From NCBI GenBank assembly GCA_965225955.1, contig CBDDBX010000042.1, positions 1-64,000 of the forward strand: 64,000 nucleotides of DNA, in the 5' to 3' direction. Below the pieces are notes generated by a model. The model had not been told where the DNA came from and searched no databases. It saw only the letters and a list, made by a program, of their open reading frames with translations. Numbering within the stretch: the first letter of the stretch is position 1; each line of letters starts with the position of its first letter. The position numbers were made by a program, and so were the translations under genes. Origin of the DNA: CBDDBX01 sp965225955 (GTDB taxonomy: Bacteria > Acidobacteriota > Aminicenantia > UBA2199). This document shows positions 17,921 to 27,568 of this stretch, piece by piece.

Positions 17921-18718
17921 CTACTCAATCATTTCTCCAATCTTTACTGACAACTCTGCAAAATCTGTACTGCACTTTGCTGATGGGAAAACATTTACAA
18001 CAGGAGTCTGATATCTTACAGCTTCCACCAGCTTTCTGTCGTGTTGAACTGCACCTGCAAAACTGAGCTGTTTATTGAGAAACTTCATTGTTGCTCTTGC
18101 AAGCTTCTGAAACAGCTCCACACCTTCAGATTTCCCTCCAACCATATTTGAAACAACGGAAAACTTTTTGAAAGCATCCAGTTCATTAACTACTTTAACA
18201 ACAGCATAAGCATCCACAATTGATGTTGGTTCTGAACTAACCACCAGCAATACTTCATCTGCTGAGAGCAGAAGGGACACAACATTGTCAGAAATTCCCG
18301 CTGCAGTATCTATCAAAAGAATATCTACGGTTTGCTCAAGTTTTTTTAATTCTCTGTGGAGCATTACCTCCTGTTCAGGTGAAAGACTTGACAGGTTCTG
18401 TATTCCTGAACCTGCCGGAATAATTTTAATACCTTCCTTCTCTACAATAATCTCTTCCAGTGTTGCTTTGCCACTAAAAAGATCAGATATGTCATATTCA
18501 GCGTCAAGACCAAGAAGTATATCGATATTCCCAAGGCCGTAATCTGCATCAAGAATTGCAACCTTGTATCCCTGACTCGCCAGAGAGACTCCCAGATTAA
18601 CCACTACATTGGTTTTACCAACCCCTCCTTTACCTGAAGTTATGGCAAGAGTTTTCAGGCGGCTGAAGCCGCCTACAACGCTTTTATTAATATTGTACAA
18701 TTCAGATGCCTGGTTCAT
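17921..18718 (-). CDS. flhG: MinD-like ATPase FlhG
   Basis: A 265-residue ParA/MinD ATPase: deviant Walker A SGKGGVGKTN, Walker B LLIDTAAGISDNV, and a C-terminal amphipathic stretch. Start at ATG 18718 (MNQASEL), because AAAGGAG is placed correctly before it; an upstream ATG at 18742 would extend it by 8 residues. The first residues (NQASEL) match the FlhG motif that activates FlhF GTPase. Known: FlhG with FlhF controls flagellar number and position. It overlaps the flhF end by 17 bases. Confidence 0.9.
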   Translation of the reverse strand: MNQASELYNINKSVVGGFSRLKTLAITSGKGGVGKTNVVVNLGVSLASQGYKVAILDADYGLGNIDILLGLDAEYDISDLFSGKATLEEIIVEKEGIKIIPAGSGIQNLSSLSPEQEVMLHRELKKLEQTVDILLIDTAAGISDNVVSLLLSADEVLLVVSSEPTSIVDAYAVVKVVNELDAFKKFSVVSNMVGGKSEGVELFQKLARATMKFLNKQLSFAGAVQHDRKLVEAVRYQTPVVNVFPSAKCSTDFAELSVKIGEMIE

Positions 18719-19948
18719 TCTGGTCTCCTTTAATTGAATCATTTAGAATCATTCTTGCAAATCTTCCGGGATATGCTATTTCAATATCTTCCGGTACTTT
18801 CTGGCCGGTAGTGAGATATGCTACCGGTAGTTCTGTCTTATCTACCAGATTAAGAAGATTTCCAAGAGAATCGGTTTCATCTATTTTTGAAAAAATCAGT
18901 TTATCCGGTCTAAAAATACTGTAACTCTCATATATTTTTAAAAGATCTCTGGCTTTTGTAGTTGCGCTCATAACCAGAAAGATCTCCCGCTCATCCCGTG
19001 GCAGCTGATCCAGAACAGGTTTCATCAGATTAAGCCCTTCCTGATCTGAAGCCCCCCTTCCGGTTGTATCCACAAAGATCATTTCATAATCTTTCAGAGA
19101 ATCCAGTCTCATTTTCATATCCTGCGCATCGTATACAGTGTAAAATGGGATATTGAGGATATCTGCATAAGTTCTCAGATGCGCCTCGGCTCCTATTCTG
19201 TACCCATCAATAGTTATCAGAGCAGATTTTCTGAGCTCCATCAGAGAAAAATAGGAGCTGAGTTTTGCAATTGTTGTAGTTTTCCCAACTCCTGTAGGTC
19301 CGACAACAGTTACAATTTTCCTCTTTTCAGCTGTAAACTGAAGAGGTCTGGCTTCCTGAAGCATTGAAGCAACAAAACCTGTAAGCTTTCTATAGATTTC
19401 TTCAGGGTTCTTAATTCCATCACTTGATGATTGGTACTGTAATGAGTTTATCAGTCTCCTGGCGATTCCTTTGTCAACATCAGCTTCAATAAGAGCCAGA
19501 TACAGTTCCAGAAAAATCCCCCGGTAACTTTCGGCATCTGAATCTCCGGAAACGCCTTTTTTAAGGAGAAGTTTTATATCTTTCATCTCCTCTTTTTTAT
19601 AGGATCTATTTCACTGCGGATAACATCCATATTCCCAAATAGCGAATCCAGATCAGGCTTAACAGGTTCAGATTCCCTGAAAGTGGCCTTTTTCTCCGGT
19701 TCAGGTAAAGGATTACTGCCTCCCCCGTATTTCCTGGCAAGAAGAGCAGAAGATATATTTTCACTACCTCCTCCTTTCTTCCTTTCAACAGCAGCAGTTA
19801 CCTCAATCATTTCACTATTGGCGATATTGAGTGTGCCGGATTTTACTACTTTCTTCTGGGAAAGAATATAGGCATCATCTCCAAGCTCTCTCTTTATCTG
19901 AGGAATTGCCTCATCAATACTTTTAACAAGATACTTTTTAATTTTCAC
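18702..19948 (-). CDS. flhF: SRP-type GTPase FlhF, split by a -1 frame change at A AAA AAG
   Basis: Two frames together make one 414-residue FlhF. The first (19948-19583, GTG start) gives the N-terminal B domain MKIKKYLVKSIDEAIPQIKREL and stops at TGA. The second (in frame up to 18702) gives the N domain and GTPase: GPTGVGKTTTIAKLSS, FVDTTGRG, SATTKARDL, FSKIDETDSLG. The join is at 19593-19598, where the coding strand reads ATA AAA AAG, a textbook -1 slippery heptamer in the right frame; the second frame could alternatively restart at an ATG overlapping the stop (ATGA). Known FlhF is a single chain that recruits the MS ring to the pole. Options: programmed frameshift, split protein, or a lost A in sequencing. 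Confidence 0.85.
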
Positions 19949-22006
19949 TATTCCACCACTCCAAGTGATACGATATTAACATTCCCCGGTATCTCTGTAG
20001 CCGCAATAATTGTCAGTTCAGGAATAAATCTCTCCAGAAGCTGACGCAGATGGGTTCTTATAACTGAAGAACACATCAGAATAGGCTGTGCCTGCATACC
20101 GGCAGCTGTAAACTTTTTCTTTTATCTTATTTATCAGCATATGTGCATCTTCAGGCTGAATAACCAGTTGATTCACATCATTAATAAGCTGAATACTATT
20201 ACTTAAAAGTCCCTCAAGCTCCCCTCCCATAACAAGAACCGGAAGATCGTTATTACCAGTAAGGTAAGGTTTAACAATAGATCTGCCCATTGCCTGTCTT
20301 ACAAGTTCAGTTAAGAGATTAAGATCTTTAACTGTGCCTCCGAAATCTGCAAGAGTTTCAAGAATTGTTCTCAGGTCAATAACAGAGACCTTTTCTTTAA
20401 GCAGGTTCTGAAGAACTCTCTGTACATTACCGAGATTAAGAACATTTGGTATTAGTTCTTCCACAACCTTTGGATAGGTAACAGCAAGATTATCGATTAG
20501 ATGCTGTGTCTCCTGCCTTCCAAGAAGCTCATGGGCGTGAGTTTTGATGACTTCTGTTATATGAGTAGTTATTACAGTTGCAGGATCAACAATTGTATAT
20601 CCAAGGAACTGGGCATTTTCCTTATCCTCATTTGTAACCCAGTAAGCTTCCAGGCCAAATGCAGGTTCTTTTGTTTTAACACCCTGCAGCTCTTCTTTTA
20701 CATTACCAGGGTTAATAGCCAGAAAATTGGAAGGCATTACCTCTCCTTTTACTACTGTTACCCCTTTAATCATGATTGAGTACTCTCTTGAACCAAGCTG
20801 CAGATTATCTCTTATTCTTACAGGAGGAACAATCAGCCCCATCTCCATAGCCAGCTGCTTTCTCATGGACTTGATTCTCTGCAGAAGTGTTCCGCCCTGA
20901 GCAGCATCTACCAGCTGAATAAGAGAATATCCTATTTCAAGGCCCAGAAGGTCAACTTTAAGAAGAGATTCGATCTTCTCTGGTGGTGGTGGAGCTGCCT
21001 CTTTCTCTTTCTCAAGTTCAGCTCTCTCCTCCTCTTTCTTATTCTTCTCTATCAATCTGGAGAGATAGGCAAGAAATCCGCCGACCATAATAAAAGGCAA
21101 AGCAGGTAATCCCGGAATAAGTCCAAGTCCTGCAACAGATACTCCTGCCAGCATTATGGGATGGGAATTAAATAGGGTCTGTGTAGATATATCATCTCCA
21201 AGAGTAGATTCTGAAGAGCCCCGTGTTGAGATAATACCACCAGATATAGTAATGAGCAGTGAAGGTATGGCAGCCATCAGTCCATCACCAATAGTCATAA
21301 TAGTAAATGTCTGCCCTGCTGTACTGAAATCCATATTAAACTGGAACATACCAACAAGAATTCCACCGATAATATTAACCAGAGTTATAATAATTGATAC
21401 TGTTGCCTCATTAGTGGTAAATTTAATAGCACCATCCATTGAACCATAGAATTCAGCTTCCTTCTCAATTCTATCTCTTCTTTCAACGGCTTCAGTTTCA
21501 GTAATCAGTCCTGAATTGAGATCAGCATCAATACTCATCTGTTTACCTGGCATCTTATCCAGAGTAAATCTTGCAGCAACTTCAGAAGCACGGCCTGCAC
21601 CAGCAGAAACTACTATCTTCTGAATCGCTATAATAATTACAAATATTACAATACCTATGAGATAGTTACCGCTTATAACAAACTGCCCGAAAGAACCTAT
21701 AACATCACCGGCAGCCATAGGCCCCTCAGCACCTTTCTGCAGAATCAGTCTGGTTGAAGAGATATTGAGAGCCAGTCTGTATAGAGTAGCAAGAAGCAGA
21801 AGGGTCGGGTATACACCAAAGTCCACAGGGTCATTAATATAGGTAGAGATCAGAAGAATAGAGACAGACATAACTATATTTATTGTAAAAAAGATATCCA
21901 GAGCAGCTGGTGGCAGAGGCACAAGAATAAGAAATACAACAATAATTATGCCTATAGGAGCAATCAGGTGCCCGTTCTTTTTCAGTTGTGACATCATATC
22001 AGCCAT
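19948..22006 (-). CDS. flhA: Flagellar export gate protein FlhA, frameshift near the C-terminus
   Basis: A typical FlhA: N-terminal membrane domain (APIGIIIVVFLILVPLP ...), the FHIPEP-like conserved cytoplasmic loop (GAGRASEVAARFTLDKMPGKQM) and a large cytoplasmic domain. The uninterrupted frame ends at 20018 with a non-family tail (VYSCRYAGTAYS). Removing one base in the A5 run at 20114-20118 restores the normal FlhA end: QAQPILMCSSVIRTHLRQLL, then ERFIPELTIIA, ending at TAG 19950-19948. That restored stop overlaps the flhF GTG by one base, as expected in a tight operon, so the full gene is about 686 residues. Confidence 0.9.
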
Positions 22007-23098
22007 CTATCCAAGTCTCCTTCCTTTCAGTTTGAATACAAAGGCCAGAACCTCTGCTACAGGTTTAAAAAATTCAGCAGGCACAAAACTACCAACCTCA
22101 ACATTACTGTAGAGTCCTCTTGCAAGAGGAGGATTCTCTACAACAGGAACTCCGTTCTCTTTTCCGGTTTCCCTTATTTTAAGAGCGATATTATCTGCTC
22201 CTTTGGCAACCACCTTTGGAGACCCCATCTTTCCATGATCATACTTAAGAGCTACAGCATAGTGGGTGGGGTTGGTTATTATTACATCAGCAGTAGGCAC
22301 ATCAGACATCATTCTCTGCATAGCCTGCTGCATCTGAAGACTTCTTCTTTTACCTTTGATTTTTGGATCTCCTTCCATCTGTTTATGCTCATCTTTTATG
22401 TCATCTTTTGACATCTTCAGTTTTTTTGTAAACTGGTATCTCTGCCACAGATAATCCACAACAGACAACATCAACATAAAGATTACTATTGCAAAAACAA
22501 CCTTAAAAAAAAGAGATCCCATTCTATCCAGAATATTATGTACAGATGTTGCTGGTAACTGAGTTATATCAGCAATATCCCCTTTCGCAACAATCCAGGC
22601 AATATAAGCAATCACCAGAACCTTGACCATGGATTTAACAAGCTCAAAATATGTCTGGATGCCACCAAAAGTCTTTTTAAGACCTGTAAAAAATGATTTA
22701 AAAACATTAATTTTATCAAATTTTATCTTGAGATTCTCAGTTACGATCTGAAACTTTCCATTAGTCTGGGCAATGTTAACAGTTACGGACACAATAATAG
22801 ATAGCATCATAAAAGGCATCAGCATCTTCAGAATAAAAAATGAAGTTTTGATAAACACATTCATGATATCTGCCTGAGTCAGATTAATATATCCGGGGAA
22901 TGAGAAATAGTTATAAATAACTCCCTTCATTTTCTCACCATACCAGGGAATGAGCATAGCAAAAAGAAGTACAGCAAATAAAAGTCCTACAGCAGTTGTA
23001 AACTCCTGGGAACGGGGATAATCCCCTTTTTTATGAGCATCTTCCAGCTTCTTACCCGTAGGTTTTTCCGTCTTTCCCTGATTTTCCGGATTAGCCAT
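22007..23098 (-). CDS. flhB: Flagellar export apparatus protein FlhB
   Basis: A 363-residue protein: basic N-terminus (GKTEKPTGKKLEDAHKKGDYPRS), four TM segments, and a cytoplasmic tail with the autocleavage site ITNPTHYAVALKYD. Known: self-cleavage between N and P in NPTH switches export from hook to filament subunits. It abuts flhA directly and follows fliR by one base. Confidence 0.95.
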   Translation of the reverse strand: MANPENQGKTEKPTGKKLEDAHKKGDYPRSQEFTTAVGLLFAVLLFAMLIPWYGEKMKGVIYNYFSFPGYINLTQADIMNVFIKTSFFILKMLMPFMMLSIIVSVTVNIAQTNGKFQIVTENLKIKFDKINVFKSFFTGLKKTFGGIQTYFELVKSMVKVLVIAYIAWIVAKGDIADITQLPATSVHNILDRMGSLFFKVVFAIVIFMLMLSVVDYLWQRYQFTKKLKMSKDDIKDEHKQMEGDPKIKGKRRSLQMQQAMQRMMSDVPTADVIITNPTHYAVALKYDHGKMGSPKVVAKGADNIALKIRETGKENGVPVVENPPLARGLYSNVEVGSFVPAEFFKPVAEVLAFVFKLKGRRLG

Positions 23099-23099
23099 C

Positions 23100-23885
23100 T
23101 TATATCCTCATTAAACTGAACATCTTGAGTATTCTGGTTGAAAGCTCTCCAACCTCTCTTCCCCATATGGAAACAACAAATTTCAGTGTTAAAGTTATAC
23201 TGAAAAGGCCAATAGCAATTTTCATAGGTAAGCCTACAAAAAAGATCTGCATCTTTGGAGTGGTTTTACCGATTATCCCGAGTACCACATCAAGAAGCAG
23301 AAGAATTATAATTGCCGGGGATGCCAGCCTGAAACCGATCTCAAATCCCCGGGTCATCATCTTATTAAGACTGCTTATCAATTCGTTTGAAGGTAATACT
23401 GACCCTGGAGGAAGTAAGGTAAAACTGTGTTTAAGAGTCCAGAGAAGATAGTGATCTGCACTTACAGCCAGTAACAGCATCGTTCCTGTTAATACCAGAA
23501 AAACAGAAATAACATTCGACTGGTTACCAAAGGTTGAATCAACAGCTCTTGCCATGGAAAAAGCCATCTGATACCCCACAAGATGTCCCACAAGCTCAAG
23601 AGTAAAGAGCATTATAAGAAGCACAAGGCCAATCAGAAGTCCAATAAGTATCTCCTGTATCATTATGAGAATAAAAGATGGGATATCTGTTGGTATAACC
23701 CACTCTTTTATATCAATTCCAGGAAAAAGAAGTAGTGCTGTAGTAAAAGCAAAGGCAACTTTTATTACCGAAGAGAAATTTTTATTATTGAAGAAAGGTA
23801 CCAGTAGCATAAACCCACTTATACGTATGAATACAACCATAAATGGCACGGCATTCACTGCTACAAGTTCCTCAATATTAATCAT
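23100..23885 (-). CDS. fliR: Flagellar export protein FliR
   Basis: A 261-residue polytopic protein with the FliR pattern (FMVVFIRISGFMLLVPFFNNKN, EILIGLLIGLVL, GFEIGFRLASPAIIILLLLDVVLGIIGKTTPKMQIFFVGLPMK segments). Known: FliR packs against FliP5 in the export gate. It overlaps fliQ by 4 bases. Confidence 0.94.
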   Translation of the reverse strand: MINIEELVAVNAVPFMVVFIRISGFMLLVPFFNNKNFSSVIKVAFAFTTALLLFPGIDIKEWVIPTDIPSFILIMIQEILIGLLIGLVLLIMLFTLELVGHLVGYQMAFSMARAVDSTFGNQSNVISVFLVLTGTMLLLAVSADHYLLWTLKHSFTLLPPGSVLPSNELISSLNKMMTRGFEIGFRLASPAIIILLLLDVVLGIIGKTTPKMQIFFVGLPMKIAIGLFSITLTLKFVVSIWGREVGELSTRILKMFSLMRI

Positions 23886-24151
23886 TTTATGTAGTTTGGT
23901 ATATTCTCTATCAGTCTCACCATAAGACTGACAATTTTATTCATAATCCAGTTACCAAGCAGCATAAGAACGATCCCCGCTACTATTACTTTTGGAGCAA
24001 AGTTCAGTGTTGCATCTGATATAGATGTAGCAGCCTGGAAAATTGATATGGCAACCCCTACTACCAGAGCTGTCAATAGTATCGGGGCTCCTACCCAGAA
24101 GGCCGTCATAATAGCCTCTTTTCCAATAGAAATTATAGTACTGGCGTCCAC
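23882..24151 (-). CDS. fliQ: Flagellar export protein FliQ
   Basis: An 89-residue protein with two TM helices, typical of FliQ: EAIMTAFWVGAPILLTALVVG and LNFAPKVIVAGIVLMLLGNW. Known: four FliQ copies form part of the export gate outside FliP. It lies between fliP and fliR in the standard order. Confidence 0.94.
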   Translation of the reverse strand: MDASTIISIGKEAIMTAFWVGAPILLTALVVGVAISIFQAATSISDATLNFAPKVIVAGIVLMLLGNWIMNKIVSLMVRLIENIPNYIK

Positions 24152-24158
24152 ATTCCCC

Positions 24159-24902
24159 TCACATATTAAAACTGGTTATAAGTGATCTGGTGAGCAGAGC
24201 CCATCCATCTGCCAGAATGAAGAGAACAATTTTAAATGGCATTGATATCATCATTGGAGGCAGAAACATCATCCCCATCGAAACCAGAATAGCGGCAACA
24301 ATGGTGTCTATAATAATAAAAGGTATATAGAGCAGAAAACCTATCATAAAAGCCGTTTTCAACTCTGAAAGGATGAAAGCCGGCAACAGTACGAGCATAC
24401 TAATATCCTTCTCATTGGCTGGCCTTGGTTTTTTGCTTAATTCATAAAACATTGCAAGATCTTTCTGTCTGGTCTGCTTTATCATAAACTCTTTTAATGG
24501 TTCGGCAGCCAGTTTCAGAGCTTCAATTTCTGTGACCTTACCCTGATTATAGGGTTCAAGAGCAACTCTGTTTATTTTCATAGCAACAGGACTCATAACA
24601 AAAAGAGTCATAAAAAGGGTTATTCCTATAACAACCTGATTAGGAGGAACTCCCTGTATTCCCATAGCCTGCCTGAAAAAATGAAAAGAGATAAGAATTC
24701 TCGTAAAAGCCGTCATCATCATAAGAATTGCAGGAGTAAGAGCAAGAAGAGTCAGTAAAAGAGCAATCTTGATAGTGGATGCTATTTCACCCTTTTTCCC
24801 ATCTCCACCTTTTATACTTATATCAACTGAGGGCACTGTCTGTGCTGCCAGTACTGTAACTGAAAGCAGCAGAAGCAGTGAAACAACAAATAACCTCTTC
24901 AC
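24159..24902 (-). CDS. fliP: Flagellar export protein FliP
   Basis: A 247-residue protein with a cleaved-type signal segment (residues 1-20) and the FliP core: TLLALTPAILMMMTAFTRILISFHFFRQAMGIQGVPPNQVVIGITLFMTLFVMSP and the C-terminal LLYIPFIIIDTIVAAILVSMGMMFLPPMMISMPFKI. Known: FliP forms the pentameric heart of the export pore. It overlaps fliO by 4 bases. Confidence 0.95.
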   Translation of the reverse strand: MKRLFVVSLLLLLSVTVLAAQTVPSVDISIKGGDGKKGEIASTIKIALLLTLLALTPAILMMMTAFTRILISFHFFRQAMGIQGVPPNQVVIGITLFMTLFVMSPVAMKINRVALEPYNQGKVTEIEALKLAAEPLKEFMIKQTRQKDLAMFYELSKKPRPANEKDISMLVLLPAFILSELKTAFMIGFLLYIPFIIIDTIVAAILVSMGMMFLPPMMISMPFKIVLFILADGWALLTRSLITSFNM

Positions 24903-25306
24903 CTCTTACCTCCTTTAAGGAATTCTGTAGCTCTCTTAAGAGCAGTTCTGAAGTCCCCTGACTCAGCTGAGACTTCCCCAGCTTCAATATCACCCTCTTC
25001 CGGTGGTTTCAGTTCTGAAATCAGATTTATGCCCTGGTTTGTTACTCCCAGAAAAAAATACTTACCCTGTACCTCTGAAACCACAAGAAATTTTTTGTCT
25101 CCAAGTGGAGTAGTGGAAACTACACTCACCGGCATCTTAACTCCATGCTTAACACCTCTTCCAATTGAACTGTATCTCCTCACAAGCCATGCTGACAGAA
25201 AGATCAGTCCAACAACAAAAGAGAGGGCCATAAGCAACTGGATTGCCATAAGACCATCACTAATCTGTGGATCAGCTCCGTTCAAACTACACCTTCCTCG
25301 GGTCAT
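24899..25306 (-). CDS. fliO: FliO/FliZ-like flagellar biosynthesis protein
   Basis: A 135-residue protein with one TM segment (about residues 20-43, MAIQLLMALSFVVGLIFLSAWLV) and a small soluble domain (VSTTPLGDKKFLVVSEVQGKYFFLGVTNQGINLI), the FliO pattern. Known: FliO helps FliP assemble. Its start overlaps fliN by 20 bases; an internal ATG at the TM start is an alternative. Confidence 0.85.
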   Translation of the reverse strand: MTRGRCSLNGADPQISDGLMAIQLLMALSFVVGLIFLSAWLVRRYSSIGRGVKHGVKMPVSVVSTTPLGDKKFLVVSEVQGKYFFLGVTNQGINLISELKPPEEGDIEAGEVSAESGDFRTALKRATEFLKGGKR

Positions 25307-25616
25307 TGATCTCAGTAATTCTTACACCAAAGGTATCTTCAATAACTGTGACTTCACCTTTTGCAAAGAATGTCTCTCCCAGATATATGAGAAGACTCTC
25401 ACCAGCAGATCTTTTAAGATCAAGAATATATCCCGGTTTGAAATCCAGGAGATCAGATACCCGGACCATTCTTTTACCAATAATTACATTTACACTTATT
25501 GGAACTTCTACAAAGTCCTCAAACTCTTTAATAAGCTTCTTAAAACCAGCTTCATAATCTTTATTCTTTTCAAGAGTAGCGAGCTGATTACTTTTTTCGT
25601 TTCCGTTAATATTCAT
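25287..25616 (-). CDS. fliN: Short flagellar switch protein FliN
   Basis: A 109-residue protein: a charged N-terminal stretch and one SpoA domain (FVEVPISVNVIIGKRMVRVSDLLDFKPGYILDLKRSAGESLLIYLGETFFAKGEVTVIEDTFGVRI, split here only by context). Known: FliN builds the base of the C-ring and docks the export ATPase. It lies between fliL and fliO, while the longer FliY is in the same locus after fliM. Confidence 0.88.
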   Translation of the reverse strand: MNINGNEKSNQLATLEKNKDYEAGFKKLIKEFEDFVEVPISVNVIIGKRMVRVSDLLDFKPGYILDLKRSAGESLLIYLGETFFAKGEVTVIEDTFGVRITEINDPRKV

Positions 25617-25617
25617 C

Positions 25618-26244
25618 TTACTGTATCAAAAACTCCGCAAACAGCACATCTGTAACAGGCTCAAAAGACATCTTATCTGCAATCTTCTCATTTATTCTCA
25701 TTATTATCTCTTCTTTAAGAGTAATTCTTCCTGATGTACCTTTGAGTTCATTGTAACTCTTAGCTGAGATTATCATTATTATCTCATCCCTTACTTTAGA
25801 CATTAAAAGCTCATCAGCTTTAAGCTTAGGGATATGTTTTTTAGGTTTAATAACAAGCTTCATATTGAATTTACCAAAACGTCTTCCAAAAGGATCATTG
25901 AGATTAACGGTGAACTCATCAAGCACCAAAAGGCCTTCACCAAGAGGGTTGCCTGTTATTGCAGGAGGCTGCCCTTCCCCGGTGCCATCTGCTGCTGCAG
26001 CACTTTCGGTATCTTCGGCCGGAGGAGGAGTTTCTTCTGCAGCTGGCTGAGTATTTTCTTCAGCTGCAGGCTGCTGTTCCGCCTGAGCCTTAGGCTTTTC
26101 CTCAGCCGGAGCTTCTCCACCACCAGACATCATCTTACCAGCAAAAAAACCACCTGCTCCAACCAGAAGGGCTACTGCAATAATAATAACTATAGTAGGT
26201 AGACCTTTTTTTCCGCCATCTTCATTTACTTCATCTGCTGCCAT
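25618..26244 (-). CDS. fliL: Flagellar basal-body-associated protein FliL
   Basis: A 208-residue protein: cytoplasmic start, one TM segment (about residues 16-40), a long Pro/Ala/Glu-rich periplasmic linker (residues 50-95), and a FliL domain (LDEFTVNLNDPFGRRFGKFNMKLVI ... VRDEIIMIISAKSYNELKGTSGRITLKEEI). Known: FliL rings surround and support the stator. It sits directly after the motA-motB-motB genes and one base before fliN. Confidence 0.9.
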   Translation of the reverse strand: MAADEVNEDGGKKGLPTIVIIIAVALLVGAGGFFAGKMMSGGGEAPAEEKPKAQAEQQPAAEENTQPAAEETPPPAEDTESAAAADGTGEGQPPAITGNPLGEGLLVLDEFTVNLNDPFGRRFGKFNMKLVIKPKKHIPKLKADELLMSKVRDEIIMIISAKSYNELKGTSGRITLKEEIIMRINEKIADKMSFEPVTDVLFAEFLIQ

Positions 26245-26255
26245 AATTTCCTCCT

Positions 26256-26909
26256 TTAGATACTGTTAAAATAAATATTTATTTCCACTCTGCGGTTTCT
26301 GGCTCTGCCTTCAGGTGACAGATTATCTGCAATAGGTTTTGCAGATCCATATCCCGAAATTCTTATACGTTCCCTGGAAATTCCTTTTGTAATTAATATT
26401 TTTGCTACTGCCTCTGCTCTTTTAAGAGACAACTCCATATTCCCTGTCCCTTTCATTTTTGTAGAATCAGTATGCCCTTCTATCCCAACCATATAGCTGT
26501 TTTTTATAAGAGGAGCTACAATTTTATCAACTACATTTTCAATCTCTTTCCCCGCAACACTTTTACCGGTTTCAAAACCTATATCTTCTGATACCATAAG
26601 AGAAACTCTGTTCTCATTGTACATTGCCTCAACGCCATTGCTACTGTTACCGGTAAAAAACTCCTCCATCTCCATAACCATATTCTCAGCAACCGGGGTA
26701 AGTTTAATGAATCTTACATTATCTATCAGTTTAAATTCACCTGCTCTTGTTGAAGACATTTTGCCTTTGTCAGACTGATCTTTGATTTTCCAGAAGTTCT
26801 GGAATTTTTCCGTTTTAAAGGTAGATACAGCTACTACAAATACAAAAAAGGTAAGAAGCAGAGTCAGAATATCTGCAAAGGTTACTCTCCATCCGCCATT
26901 CTCAAACAT
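26256..26909 (-). CDS. motB: MotB-like stator protein with complete OmpA domain
   Basis: A 217-residue protein. TM helix with the proton-carrying aspartate (WRVTFADILTLLLTFFVFVVAV, D17), a plug/linker, and a peptidoglycan-binding OmpA domain with GHTDSTKMKGTGNMELSLKRAEAVA and GYGSAKPIADNLSPEGRARNRRVEI. Known: MotB anchors the stator and couples ion flow to rotation. It is the better-preserved of two adjacent MotB-like proteins. Confidence 0.9.
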   Translation of the reverse strand: MFENGGWRVTFADILTLLLTFFVFVVAVSTFKTEKFQNFWKIKDQSDKGKMSSTRAGEFKLIDNVRFIKLTPVAENMVMEMEEFFTGNSSNGVEAMYNENRVSLMVSEDIGFETGKSVAGKEIENVVDKIVAPLIKNSYMVGIEGHTDSTKMKGTGNMELSLKRAEAVAKILITKGISRERIRISGYGSAKPIADNLSPEGRARNRRVEINIYFNSI

Positions 26910-27568
26910 CAGAACTCCTCCCTTATATTAAGTTCAACTCTGTCTGCAGATTCCTGATTCTCTGTAGCCGTAATCCCTCCGGTACCTGTGACTTTAAGTT
27001 TTCCTTCAGCAACACCTGCAGCAGTAAGAACTCTGTAAATTTCCATTCCCATTGCTGCAGTATAAGCGAGAGGCTCATCATTATCTTTACCGCATACTCC
27101 CTTAAGTTCTACAAAATAGGGTATTGCAGAAACAAAGCCTGCAAGTTTTCTGAGATACTCCCTGCCTTTGCTGTTAACACGGCCACCTTCAAATACAAGA
27201 GCCTGTGGAAAAGCTATGATTACGCCACGATTACCATCCTTTACCTTCAGATCTTTTATTTCTGATATCTCAAGAAACTGATTAGTTAATTTAATATTCA
27301 GACCCTCTACTTTCACCTTCTTAATCAGATCCTCTACAGCAGCGTCTCTTTCTGAATCTGCTATCGATACAGCTCCTCTGGTTCCTGAGCCTGAAAGTAC
27401 CAGACTCTTTTTAAAGAAGTCTCTGAACCTGCTTACTTTATCTCTATCCTGAACAGTGAAAGTAGTAAGAAAAACAAAGAATGTGAGAATAAGCATAATA
27501 ATATCAAGATAGGTAGTAAGCCACCCGTTTTCCTGATCTTCAATATGCCTGTAATAGTCTCTCTTCAT
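26909..27568 (-). CDS. Second MotB-like protein with diverged OmpA domain
   Basis: A 219-residue protein with a MotB-like TM helix including an aspartate (GWLTTYLDIIMLILTFFVFLTTF), then a periplasmic region whose OmpA core is worn: the usual GHTD is replaced by LKGVCGKDNDEPL and the NRRVEI end by ADRVELNI. It overlaps motA by 4 bases and shares one base with the next motB. Inferred: a partner subunit forming mixed stators or an alternative stator. Confidence 0.82.
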   Translation of the reverse strand: MKRDYYRHIEDQENGWLTTYLDIIMLILTFFVFLTTFTVQDRDKVSRFRDFFKKSLVLSGSGTRGAVSIADSERDAAVEDLIKKVKVEGLNIKLTNQFLEISEIKDLKVKDGNRGVIIAFPQALVFEGGRVNSKGREYLRKLAGFVSAIPYFVELKGVCGKDNDEPLAYTAAMGMEIYRVLTAAGVAEGKLKVTGTGGITATENQESADRVELNIREEF

